Below, in pieces: positions 14,443 through 21,592 of a DNA stretch of 26,304 bases. Position 1 is the first letter of the stretch. Each line of letters begins with the position of its first letter. The notes under the pieces were generated by a model that saw only the letters and a list, made by a program, of their open reading frames with translations, was not told where the DNA came from and did not search any database. This DNA is from JAJDYQ01 sp942491945 (GTDB lineage: Bacteria > Pseudomonadota > Gammaproteobacteria > JAJDYQ01): the NCBI GenBank assembly GCA_942491945.1, contig CALODD010000019.1:1-26304 (forward strand), written 5' to 3'. Made by a program: the position numbers and the translations under genes.

Positions 14443-16137
14443 TCATGTGGGTTCATGAAAATAATTTATCTCAGAGGTACTAGAGAACGGTAATTCAGGG
14501 ATTGGGTGACTTAGGGTTTCAGATGAGTTTCCCAGCGTACAGTTATTGACAGGACTCCAAGGTGCGCTGTCGCGCACTTTCCTTTTCAAAAAACTCCATT
14601 CGTGGATACGGGAAATAACCCGAAATAAACCAGCCATTATCCCTTTGGTAACAGGCTGTTTAATTTCCCCATATTTATTTGTTTCTGTTGTTTCCTCTTT
14701 ATAAAGGGAAACAATCATTTTCTTTCTTGGTTGTTTAATACCGCCCATAGACTGTATGAATGCAGCCCAGTCGTCTATGTCAGCCGCCCACCATGCAGCG
14801 GCAAGCGTTTTAGAGTGGGCAACCTGAGCTCCCCTCAGGCGCCGTAATTCACGCCAAACACCAACAGGAGCGCCACCAATCTGTTGGAATTGCCTAATAC
14901 CCCAACAAGACGCCCATGCATCTACACGCCTTGCAGCGGTTTTTGCATCTGTGCCGATTAAATCTTTTTCAATGCCGTGGCCATCAATGTTTTTTGCAAT
15001 GTACTTAGCGATGTAGCCTGCAGCACTCCCTCTTTCCCAGTCGATAGCTACTGGTTTAAATCGATGCTCTTTTGCTCCCGGTTCTTCGCCATTGTCAGCT
15101 AAAGCGTATTCACTGCAGATACGGCGTACTTGGTCTTTATGTTCTGCATTCATGAATAGCAATAAATGCCAGTGAGGCGTGCTGTCATGTTGTGGCTCAG
15201 ACACTCGAAATCCATAAATATTTATTTCGTTTCGTTTTAGAGATGCGCGGATTCGAGCCCAAACTTTGGATAGGTATTTCTGCGCCTGCCTCGGTGTGGT
15301 TCCATCGTATTTTATGTTTTCTTGTCCATTCTTAGATAATCGGGCGTGCATGCGAGAGGGACATGTGATTGTGTAAAACTCGCCAATATGCCCAGACTGC
15401 TTTGCTATTTCTTCAAAGCCAGCTATCCGCGTCATTAATTCAGACCGTCTGATTTTTGGATTTGAAACCGAAAGCGCCGCCAGCTCTTCAATCGTATATT
15501 CTTGTTCTTGCTCATTAATCAGCGTGATTTCTTCCATCATTGAGCGATTACGTGCTTTTTGTTCTTCACGTCGAGCTAATGTTTGATCGCTGCAGTAAGG
15601 GGAATACCCTTTAAGTACCTGGCCTGCTTTTATGGCTGTATCTTCTATTCCACGACCAGTTGTTTTTCTAACTTGTCTTCGCCACCACATAGAGTCACCC
15701 ATTCGAGCGATTGCTGGTTGATCTTCGGTCTTTTCACAGGGTTTATTTATATTGTGATCTTCGACATATCGATTAATGGCATTTCTAACATCAAGCCAAG
15801 TAGCGCCATCGTTATGTTTTAGCCAGTCTAAAGCGTATATACCTGCCAAGTGACTGTGTTTGTTTGCGTAGTCGATAATCTCCTTATCTGACGCAGCTAG
15901 TCCTATTGGGAGTTTTTCTCCATTGCTCACGGTCTCACGTATGAACTTATTTGCTGAGGCTCTGCCTTTTTTGTTCATTCTGAATAAAGCAGACCCGGCA
16001 ACGCCTTGTGCTAAATAATGAGGGAGCTTCTCAAATTGAGCCGCCGCCCAATCAGCCTGCGTGTTATCCCACTGATCATGGCTGTATCCGCCGGAGATAA
16101 CTGACGACTGCCTTATGTATGTTTCTACTCGATTCAT
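14443..16137 (-). CDS. Rolling-circle replication initiator, phage P2 A (GPA) family
   Basis: 564 residues. The HUH-endonuclease motifs appear in order: motif I FYTITCPSRMHA (254-265), motif II PHWHLLLF (His322 and His324, metal binding) and motif III GYIAKYIAKN (Tyr375 and Tyr379, the two active-site tyrosines typical of P2 A and phiX174 A-type initiators). The enzyme nicks one strand at the origin, stays bound through tyrosine and drives rolling-circle replication with a host helicase. Length is close to the usual 600-800 residues or slightly short. The start overlaps the stop of the AlpA-like gene (ATGA, 16134-16137), so the two are coupled. The presence of a full initiator means the excised form can probably replicate. 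The origin, often inside such A genes, could not be located. Confidence 0.88.
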   Translation of the reverse strand: MNRVETYIRQSSVISGGYSHDQWDNTQADWAAAQFEKLPHYLAQGVAGSALFRMNKKGRASANKFIRETVSNGEKLPIGLAASDKEIIDYANKHSHLAGIYALDWLKHNDGATWLDVRNAINRYVEDHNINKPCEKTEDQPAIARMGDSMWWRRQVRKTTGRGIEDTAIKAGQVLKGYSPYCSDQTLARREEQKARNRSMMEEITLINEQEQEYTIEELAALSVSNPKIRRSELMTRIAGFEEIAKQSGHIGEFYTITCPSRMHARLSKNGQENIKYDGTTPRQAQKYLSKVWARIRASLKRNEINIYGFRVSEPQHDSTPHWHLLLFMNAEHKDQVRRICSEYALADNGEEPGAKEHRFKPVAIDWERGSAAGYIAKYIAKNIDGHGIEKDLIGTDAKTAARRVDAWASCWGIRQFQQIGGAPVGVWRELRRLRGAQVAHSKTLAAAWWAADIDDWAAFIQSMGGIKQPRKKMIVSLYKEETTETNKYGEIKQPVTKGIMAGLFRVISRIHEWSFLKRKVRDSAPWSPVNNCTLGNSSETLSHPIPELPFSSTSEINYFHEPT

Positions 16138-16331
16138 TCACTAGCAACGGTGCGAGAAGAAATGAACTCTTCTACATCAGATTGACGATAGCGAACTAAT
16201 CGGCCAATTTTTGTATAGGGTAGGTTGTAGCGTTTTTCACAGCGCCATACAGCTAAAGTATGTGATGTGACTCCCAACTGATCGGCAGCTTGATCTGGAG
16301 TTAGTAACTGTTGGTTGTTCATGTTGTTCAT
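16134..16331 (-). CDS. AlpA/excisionase-like winged-HTH protein
   Basis: 65 residues, almost entirely a MerR-like HTH of the excisionase class: LLTPDQAADQLGVTSHTLAV, then WRCEKRYNLPYTKIGRLVRY, ending RQSDVEEFI. Such proteins act as recombination directionality factors or activate integrase and replication genes (AlpA, Xis). Two starts are plausible: ATG 16331 and an in-frame ATG 16322 that has AGGATG at better spacing. The protein lies between two palindromic operator-like sites (upstream) and the coupled replication gene (downstream). It may bind the repeats upstream of its own start, the arm sites, or both. Confidence 0.85.
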   Translation of the reverse strand: MNNMNNQQLLTPDQAADQLGVTSHTLAVWRCEKRYNLPYTKIGRLVRYRQSDVEEFISSRTVASE

Positions 16332-16387
16332 CCTGTTTCATTCGCTTGGTGTGCGAATTAAAGACGGATGTTCAACAGAAAAAAATT

Positions 16388-16422
16388 GGAAATGTTTCCT
16401 GTTTAAAACCGGAAACGTTTCC
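16388..16422. promoter_or_regulatory. Two GGAAA(N2)TTTCC palindromes upstream of alpA-rep
   Basis: GGAAATGTTTCC (16388-16399) and GGAAACGTTTCC (16411-16422) lie 23 bp apart, about two helical turns, in the 106-bp gap before the AlpA-like gene. A further half-site AGTTTCCCG follows. They are good candidates for an operator controlling the AlpA-initiator operon. Confidence 0.6.
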
Positions 16423-16437
16423 AGTTTCCCGTTCGGT

Positions 16438-17229
16438 TTATGTAAAAACCTCTGGAAATAAGTTGGCGAGGACGTTCTCTTGGCTTCCTCTTTTTGGATA
16501 AATGCCTTTATCGTGAAGTTGCACTTTCATGGTTTTATCTGATCGTATGTGCAAGTTTTTAATGTAATGTCGGTAAATTTGGTAGATGTGCGCGTAATTC
16601 GCTTTAAGCGGATTTAGTATCTCTTTAGCTCGCTTATCAGGTATATCCGCCCGGTCTAGTATTTCTTTTCTGAGCCATTTTGCGGCTTCTTTACGCAAAT
16701 TTATTTCCTCTGTAGAAGTTAATTCTTCTTTAGGCTTTTGAGAAGTTTGAAGTGTATTAAGAGGGAATTCGGTTTCTTGCTCTATGTTTTTGAGTGTATG
16801 TTTCCAAAAGGGGTGCGCCAAACTCAGATTGCTGTTTTTGTACCAATTAATGCAGCTGTCTACTTTGAGGCGTTTTTTTTCAGGGTCTATAGTGGGGTCA
16901 ATGGTTTCTATGCTGTCGCCTGCATCAGCAACGATACGCTCGTATAGTTGGTCACAAATGATGTCGCCGGTGCTGTTGGAATCGCCTCGATATGCTTTGA
17001 CTGGTTTGATTCCTCGTAAGAGGCAGGAAAACTGCCATGCAGTCCATGTATTTCTTGTTAGCCAGTCAGTTAATATAGATTTAAAGCGAAAATATTCATC
17101 TCGAACTCTGTCTTTATCTTCCTGAAGCTGTTGATGCATAGGCAGGTTCTGCCATCTTGACTCTTCCATTATTTTCTCATTCCAATGGAGTAACTTTTTC
17201 AATGCGTTAGTCATATCGCTGTCAGGCAT
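16438..17229 (-). CDS. Unknown protein between integrase and AlpA-like gene
   Basis: 263 residues from ATG 17229. I chose this start because it has GGAAGA upstream and its ATG overlaps the integrase stop (8 bp), as expected for a coupled gene. The open frame runs 47 codons further upstream, but that part lies wholly inside the integrase coding region. The protein is hydrophilic and mostly helical (e.g. EEINLRKEAAKWLRKEILDR), with a basic C-terminal segment (SDKTMKVQLHDKGIYPKRGS) that could bind nucleic acid. No family is recognised. Genes at this place in small integrative elements often serve replication, regulation or excision; nothing in the sequence decides between these. Confidence 0.7.
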   Translation of the reverse strand: MPDSDMTNALKKLLHWNEKIMEESRWQNLPMHQQLQEDKDRVRDEYFRFKSILTDWLTRNTWTAWQFSCLLRGIKPVKAYRGDSNSTGDIICDQLYERIVADAGDSIETIDPTIDPEKKRLKVDSCINWYKNSNLSLAHPFWKHTLKNIEQETEFPLNTLQTSQKPKEELTSTEEINLRKEAAKWLRKEILDRADIPDKRAKEILNPLKANYAHIYQIYRHYIKNLHIRSDKTMKVQLHDKGIYPKRGSQENVLANLFPEVFT

Positions 17230-18481
17230 TGTTTTCTTCCACTTGAGGTAGAGAGTGAAGAGTTGCTTTGCTTTTGATCTTTGCAGTGCTGAGTATAAAA
17301 TCAGTGATCTGTTGCATGGGCTTTCTGAGTCGGTGAACGTCCGTGACAATATATCCCGCCGTGACATCATTCGAATCTTTATGGTTTAAAAGCTGTTTGA
17401 GTGCATAAGCCGGAATGTCTAACGATTCGGCAATCGTGATAAACGTGCGCCTCAGGTCATGCAGCGTGAATTCAATGCCGGATTGATCTGTGACCTTTCT
17501 CATTTGACGGCGCAGTTCAACAACAGGTTTGTCGGGTTCGTTTCCGGGAAAAACATACTCACTTTCCGAACGTTCTTTTCTGTCTTCTAGAAGTTCAAAC
17601 AGATAGTCTGATAAGGGTAGGGCGTGGTCTTCGTGGTTCTTCGTGTCCTGTACCGTCAATGATTTATCTTTCAGGTCAATATCTGTCCATTTCAGCCTAA
17701 GGGCTTCATTTTTTCGTAAACCGGTCAAAACCATTGTTATCAGTGCGTCTGACACCGTTTCGGCACTGGTGTTTAACCCCTCGTTTTTCAGATTTAACAC
17801 AGCTTCAAACCAGCTAGGCAATTCATGGGATTTGATGAGCGTTTGACGGCGTTTAACCCGATACCATGCTTTACGCTGAGAGATACCTTTAACCGGGTTA
17901 TTGGGGAGCAGTGAATTCCCCTCTGCATCTTCGTACTCATAAGAGGCATAGTTCAGAATGGCGCGGAGGTAGCGCATACACTGATTCGCCGTTGCCTCTC
18001 CTCGTTCTTTGCCAATCTTTTGGTGGCGTTTGACCACCATGTCTTTGGTGATTTTGATAACCGGTTTTTTCAGCCAGTCGGAAAGGGTGGAGGTAATTAC
18101 CTGCCGATACTGGCGCTTGGTGTTGTCCTTGATGGTGTTGTTCGTGGTGAGGTAATCATCCAGCGCCGTTTGCAAATTGACAGTCTTAGACTTGGCTATC
18201 TTTTTCTGAATCTGGGGGTCATTGCCATTAGCGATTTCATTGAGGATGCCGTAAGCCTTGGCGCGTGCATTCTCGGGTGTCATATCTGGGTAGTGACCAA
18301 TCGTGATGCGCTTTGGCGTGCCGTTGATCTTCTTGTAGACGTTGAATGTTTTGGTGCCTTTATCCGTGATCGTCAGTTGCAGACCATCCACTTTGGTATC
18401 TTTCAGATACAACCGTTTACCCGCTGCAGGTAAGGGCTGCTGATTAATGTTTTGCTTTGTAAAGTTGATTGCCTCGGCCAC
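17222..18481 (-). CDS. int: Tyrosine recombinase (P4-type integrase)
   Basis: 419 residues. The N-terminal domain is the DUF4102-like arm-binding type (KRLYLKDTKVDGLQLTITDK, RITIGHYPDMTPENARAKA). The middle is a SAM-like core-binding domain (about 100-185). The catalytic domain has Arg256 (TGLRKNEALRLKW), a probable Lys in the beta-hairpin near 281 (DTKNHEDHALPL), His341 and Arg344 (HDLRRTF), His367 (LLNHKDS) and nucleophile Tyr377 (TAGYIV). It catalyses site-specific recombination between attP and the tRNA-Lys 3' end. The start is GTG 18481; an arm-type GGTTCTACC motif (18482-18490) directly abuts it, so Int binding there could repress its own gene. It is adjacent to attR and transcribed towards the element interior. 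Confidence 0.95.
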   Translation of the reverse strand: MAEAINFTKQNINQQPLPAAGKRLYLKDTKVDGLQLTITDKGTKTFNVYKKINGTPKRITIGHYPDMTPENARAKAYGILNEIANGNDPQIQKKIAKSKTVNLQTALDDYLTTNNTIKDNTKRQYRQVITSTLSDWLKKPVIKITKDMVVKRHQKIGKERGEATANQCMRYLRAILNYASYEYEDAEGNSLLPNNPVKGISQRKAWYRVKRRQTLIKSHELPSWFEAVLNLKNEGLNTSAETVSDALITMVLTGLRKNEALRLKWTDIDLKDKSLTVQDTKNHEDHALPLSDYLFELLEDRKERSESEYVFPGNEPDKPVVELRRQMRKVTDQSGIEFTLHDLRRTFITIAESLDIPAYALKQLLNHKDSNDVTAGYIVTDVHRLRKPMQQITDFILSTAKIKSKATLHSLPQVEENNA

Positions 18482-18667
18482 GGTTCTACCTGTGCTAATA
18501 TCCGCCTCGTTTTTGGGTGTGAATCCGCCACGAAGATCAGTTGGTCATTTTGGTTCTACCGTGGTGCTACCTTGTAGCGGAATTTCGGTGAATTTTCGGG
18601 TAGAACCGTGAAACGTAGGTTAGTGGTAAGTGGTTGTTTTGTAAACCCTTATGAATCGAAATGAATC
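18482..18667 (+). promoter_or_regulatory. Right arm-type recombination sites and int control region
   Basis: GGTTCTACC is at 18482-18490 and 18552-18560, and GGTGCTACC at 18563-18571 (11 bp from the previous). An inverted copy GGTAGAACC is at 18599-18607, and the pair ATGAATC at 18651-18657 and 18661-18667 (10 bp apart). The last two pairs mirror those at the left end (12266-12308). The pattern suggests integrase arm sites plus possible excisionase sites flanking the core in the circular form. The int promoter must also lie here. Confidence 0.65.
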
Positions 18668-18690
18668 AGTAGGTAACAGGGATGGATAAA

Positions 18691-18742
18691 ACTTTTAATC
18701 AGTTGGTCGCAGGTTCGAATCCTGCATGCCCCACCATTTTTT
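18691..18742 (+). repeat. attR: 52-bp core direct repeat
   Basis: Identical to 12177-12228 (tRNA-Lys anticodon loop to the CCA end plus T6). It is a partial tRNA copy without a 5' half and so is not a tRNA gene. It marks the right boundary of the integrative element, 34 bp before ccmA. Confidence 0.93.
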
Positions 18743-18776
18743 CCTGCCGCTTGACCCATGTCTTCGAGGCCGCAGG

Positions 18777-19406
18777 ATGAATTTAGATCACCTACAAGCC
18801 CATTCTCTTACTTGCATACGCGGCGACCGTCGTCTGTTTTCTGATCTTTCTGTATCACTTAAATCGGGTGAGCTGCTTTATCTTCAGGGTGCCAATGGCG
18901 CCGGAAAGACGACATTGCTTAGAACGCTATGTGGTCTGTTCTACCCGGATGAGGGTCACATTAGCTGGAATGGTGACAAGACTCAGAAGGTACAGGATAT
19001 CTTTAACCAGTCGCTTCTATATATCGGCCATCAGCCTGCCGTTAAGCTGGAACTAACACCGCTGGAAAATCTTCGAATTGCCTGCGCGCTCGATGCTCAG
19101 GATGTCGCGGAAGAGTCACTCTGGACAGCCCTTGAAAAAGTTGGTTTGAGGGGCTTTGAAGATTTGCCGGCGAAGATGCTATCTCAGGGGCAGAAACGCC
19201 GTGTGAGTCTGGCGAGATTATTTGTCAGCACAGCGCCGCTCTGGGTTCTGGATGAGCCGTTTAATGCACTCGATGTAGAGGCGGTAGAAATGCTGCAGAC
19301 AGTAATTTCTAATCATATTGCCAAGGGTGGCATGGCGATTCTAACCACTCATCAGGAAGTTCCTCTGACTTCGGGCGAAGTACAGCGTCTGAGGTTGGGG
19401 AAGTAG
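18777..19406 (+). CDS. ccmA: CcmA, ATPase subunit of the heme-handling ABC complex
   Basis: 209 residues. Walker A is GANGAGKTTLLR, the ABC signature LSQGQKRR and Walker B LWVLDEP, with a final H-loop His in TTHQE. CcmA is the cytoplasmic ATPase that, with CcmB, CcmC and CcmD, releases holo-CcmE from CcmC during System I cytochrome c biogenesis. I chose ATG 18777, preceded by GAGG at 18766-18769. An in-frame ATG at 18726 lies in the att repeat and adds 17 residues unlike the family. It is the first gene of the ccm operon, 4 bp from ccmB. Its natural upstream promoter region has been displaced by the integrative element. Confidence 0.95.
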   Translation: MNLDHLQAHSLTCIRGDRRLFSDLSVSLKSGELLYLQGANGAGKTTLLRTLCGLFYPDEGHISWNGDKTQKVQDIFNQSLLYIGHQPAVKLELTPLENLRIACALDAQDVAEESLWTALEKVGLRGFEDLPAKMLSQGQKRRVSLARLFVSTAPLWVLDEPFNALDVEAVEMLQTVISNHIAKGGMAILTTHQEVPLTSGEVQRLRLGK

Positions 19407-19410
19407 CGCC

Positions 19411-20082
19411 ATGTGGTTTATTTTCAGAACTGTACTTTGGCGTGACCTGCTACTGGCGTTTCGTCGCCGTACCGAAGTCCTCACTGTCTTATTCTTCTTT
19501 ATTATCGTGATCAGCCTGTTTCCACTGGGGATCGGGGCGGATAAGCAAACCTTGCAGCATATTGCACCGGGCGTTGCCTGGGTTGCGGCACTGTTGGCGT
19601 CGATGCTGGCACTGGAGCGATTATTTGCCGGCGATTACCAGGACGGTACGCTGGAGCAAATGCTGCTGACACCGCAACCGCTATCCATTATCGTACTTGC
19701 CAAAGTGACTGCACACTGGCTTCTCACTGGGCTGCCGCTGGTTTTGATTTCACCGCTGGTTGCATTGCAGTACCAGTTGGACGACGTACAAATGACGGCG
19801 ATGATGATCTCGCTACTGATTGGCACACCGGTTCTCAGCATGGTTGGCGCTATTGGTGCAGCGTTGACGCTGGGGTTGCGGGGCGGTGGTATATTGCTTT
19901 CATTATTGGTATTGCCGTTGTATATCCCGGTTCTTGTCTATGGTTCTGGGGCGATTTCAGCGAGTGAGCTGATTAATTCACCGCAACAGGCTTATTATAT
20001 GTTGTTGAGTGCCTTCCTGATTTTGTCTATGGTGCTTGGCCCCTGGGCGGCTTCGGCAGCATTAAAAATTTCACTTGAGTAA
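19411..20082 (+). CDS. ccmB: CcmB, membrane subunit of the CcmABCD complex
   Basis: 223 residues with about six hydrophobic segments. Typical CcmB features are the N-terminal RTVLWRDLLLAFRRRTEVL, the LERLFAGDYQDGTLEQMLLT segment, and the loop GSGAISA preceding the last helices. It works with CcmA in the ATP-dependent step that releases heme-loaded CcmE. The ATG at 19411 follows GGGGAAG, only 4 bp after the ccmA stop. Length matches the family (about 220). No unusual residues. Confidence 0.94.
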   Translation: MWFIFRTVLWRDLLLAFRRRTEVLTVLFFFIIVISLFPLGIGADKQTLQHIAPGVAWVAALLASMLALERLFAGDYQDGTLEQMLLTPQPLSIIVLAKVTAHWLLTGLPLVLISPLVALQYQLDDVQMTAMMISLLIGTPVLSMVGAIGAALTLGLRGGGILLSLLVLPLYIPVLVYGSGAISASELINSPQQAYYMLLSAFLILSMVLGPWAASAALKISLE

Positions 20083-20087
20083 GAACA

Positions 20088-20831
20088 TTGGCGATTAACT
20101 GGTTTAAATATTCTTCACCGGCGAGCTTTTATCCTCTGGCTGGAAAACTGATTCCATGGTTTGTGGTGCCTACGGTATTACTGATGGTGGGTGGTCTTTA
20201 TTGGGGCTTTTTTCAGACCCCAGATGTCCTCAGCGATCAAAAAGAGTACTACCGCATTATCTTTATTCATGTGCCGGCAGCATGGATGTCGATGTGGCTT
20301 TATGTCGTGATTGCGGGCTGGAGCCTGATTGGTCTGGTGTTTAATACCCGCCTGTCATACATGATGGCGGCAGCGACGGCACCGACGGGTGCTATCTTTA
20401 CCTTCCTGGCTCTGTGGACAGGTGCTTTCTGGGGCAAGACCAGCTGGGGTACCTGGTGGGACTGGGATCCACGTATGACTTCGGAGCTGATTTTATTATT
20501 CCTTTATATCGGCTATATGGCGCTACAGTCAGCGATTGATGATACACGCCGTGCTGATCGAGCTTCGGCGGTATTGGCCATGGTTGGTCTGTTTACGATT
20601 CCGATTATTTATTATTCGGTGAATTGTCCCGACCCGAATGAATGCGCTGCACTACATCAGCGCTCATCAATGGAGCAGATTGAGCCAAATATTCTCTGGG
20701 CCATGCTGACTATTACGGTTGCTTTCTGGTTATATAGCTTTGTGGTAATTTTCAAACGTGTCAGAACCATTATCCTGCAACGTGAAAAATTCACGGAATG
20801 GGTGAACGAATTGCCTGAAGTGAAATCATAG
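20088..20831 (+). CDS. ccmC: CcmC, heme-handling protein (WWD domain)
   Basis: 247 residues with six membrane segments. The tryptophan-rich WWD signature WGTWWDWDPRMTSELILL lies at about 123-140. The two periplasmic His that ligate heme are expected near HVPAAWMSM (about 61) and HQRSSMEQ (about 185). CcmC loads heme onto CcmE. The only reasonable start is TTG 20088, which gives MAINWFKYSSPASFY and leaves a 5-bp gap after ccmB; no upstream ATG fits. Use of TTG may lower translation relative to its neighbours. Confidence 0.94.
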   Translation: MAINWFKYSSPASFYPLAGKLIPWFVVPTVLLMVGGLYWGFFQTPDVLSDQKEYYRIIFIHVPAAWMSMWLYVVIAGWSLIGLVFNTRLSYMMAAATAPTGAIFTFLALWTGAFWGKTSWGTWWDWDPRMTSELILLFLYIGYMALQSAIDDTRRADRASAVLAMVGLFTIPIIYYSVNCPDPNECAALHQRSSMEQIEPNILWAMLTITVAFWLYSFVVIFKRVRTIILQREKFTEWVNELPEVKS

Positions 20832-20847
20832 AGATGGGATCAAATTA

Positions 20848-21012
20848 ATGTTAGAGCGCATCATTGCAGATTATGGCTTTTACATGGGCTGGTCGTTTGG
20901 TATGACGGCTTTCCTCATGGCTGCCGAATGGGTTTATGCCAATATGGCGCATAAATCTGAACTCAAGCGTTTAAAGCGATTGTCCCGCCTGAAAGAGTCC
21001 GAAAAAGCATAG
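20848..21012 (+). CDS. ccmD: CcmD, small membrane protein
   Basis: 54 residues, too short for most gene tables but clear by position and character. It starts MLERIIADYGFYMGWSFGMT, with one membrane helix, and has a positively charged cytoplasmic tail rich in Lys and Arg (SELKRLKRLSRLKESEKA). CcmD is needed for release of holo-CcmE from the CcmABC complex. ATG 20848 lies 16 bp after ccmC, with GAGATGGGA upstream. It ends 25 bp before ccmE. Confidence 0.88.
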   Translation: MLERIIADYGFYMGWSFGMTAFLMAAEWVYANMAHKSELKRLKRLSRLKESEKA

Positions 21013-21037
21013 ATATTGCTAAATAGTTGGAAGTTGT

Positions 21038-21589
21038 ATGAAACCTAGACATAAACGATTGGCTTTTGCCGCTGTTGCTATCGCCGGTGTGGTTGCGGCC
21101 TCTGTTCTGGTGGTGCAAGCCTTACAAAGTAATACCTCTTACTTCTTTTCGCCGACTAAGGTTCATGCCGGAGAAGTAAAGCCAGGAGAAACCTTTCGTC
21201 TCGGTGGCATGGTGCTTGAAGAAAGCCTGCAAAAGTCATCAGACAGCCTGGAGTCGACGTTTGTTGTGACCGACAAAGTTCAGCAGGTCAAAGTTAGTTA
21301 TACCGGGATTCTTCCGGATTTATTCAAAGAAGGTCAGGGCACGGTAGCGAAGGGTGAGCTGGGTGATGATGGTGTGTTTTACGCTGAAGAAGTTCTCGCC
21401 AAGCATGATGAGTCCTATATGCCACCAGAAGTGACCGATGCATTGAAGAAAGGTGAAGAAGCCTTGAAGCAACAGGCAGCAGAGGCTGAAACTCAGGCCG
21501 CTACGATCACGGCAGAAGCATCGCCTGAAATGATCCAGTCAGCGCCAATCGGACCAGAGACACCATTACCGCAGGTGGAGATTAAATAA
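21038..21589 (+). CDS. ccmE: CcmE, periplasmic heme chaperone
   Basis: 183 residues. There is an N-terminal signal-anchor helix (about 7-27), then the OB-fold domain with FRLGGMVLEESL and VSYTGILPDLFKEGQG. The heme-binding segment LAKHDESYMPPE follows, with His123 forming the covalent bond to heme and the nearby Tyr an axial ligand (equivalent to the HxxxY of E. coli CcmE). The C-terminal tail (about 135-183) is long, flexible and Ala/Glu/Pro-rich, as is common in gammaproteobacteria. It carries heme from CcmC to CcmF. Confidence 0.95.
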   Translation: MKPRHKRLAFAAVAIAGVVAASVLVVQALQSNTSYFFSPTKVHAGEVKPGETFRLGGMVLEESLQKSSDSLESTFVVTDKVQQVKVSYTGILPDLFKEGQGTVAKGELGDDGVFYAEEVLAKHDESYMPPEVTDALKKGEEALKQQAAEAETQAATITAEASPEMIQSAPIGPETPLPQVEIK

Positions 21590-21592
21590 ATC

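Larger units (their letters stand above)
12177..18742. mobile_element. tRNA-Lys-integrated element with integrase, AlpA-like protein and rolling-circle initiator (~6.5 kb)
   Basis: The element lies between two identical 52-bp copies of the 3' end of tRNA-Lys plus six T residues (12177-12228 and 18691-18742), 6514 bp apart. It encodes a tyrosine integrase at the right end, an AlpA/excisionase-like protein, a P2-A-like replication initiator, two HTH regulators, an unknown 263-aa protein and a two-gene cargo. No capsid, terminase, tail, Zot or conjugation gene is present. It is therefore best described as a satellite-like or replicating integrative element rather than an autonomous prophage. Recombinase, core repeats and arm sites all look intact, so it may still excise. 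Confidence 0.9.

Noticed and set aside
17230..17370. Upstream extension of the 263-aa protein
   Set aside because: It lies wholly in the integrase coding region in another frame; the start at 17229 has a ribosome binding site and the typical coupled overlap.
12177..18742. Complete prophage
   Set aside because: No structural, packaging, lysis or Zot-like genes are present; only integration, replication, regulation and cargo genes.
18726..18776. Longer N-terminus for CcmA starting in the attachment repeat
   Set aside because: The added 17 residues are encoded partly by tRNA sequence and do not resemble CcmA; ATG 18777 has a suitable ribosome binding site.
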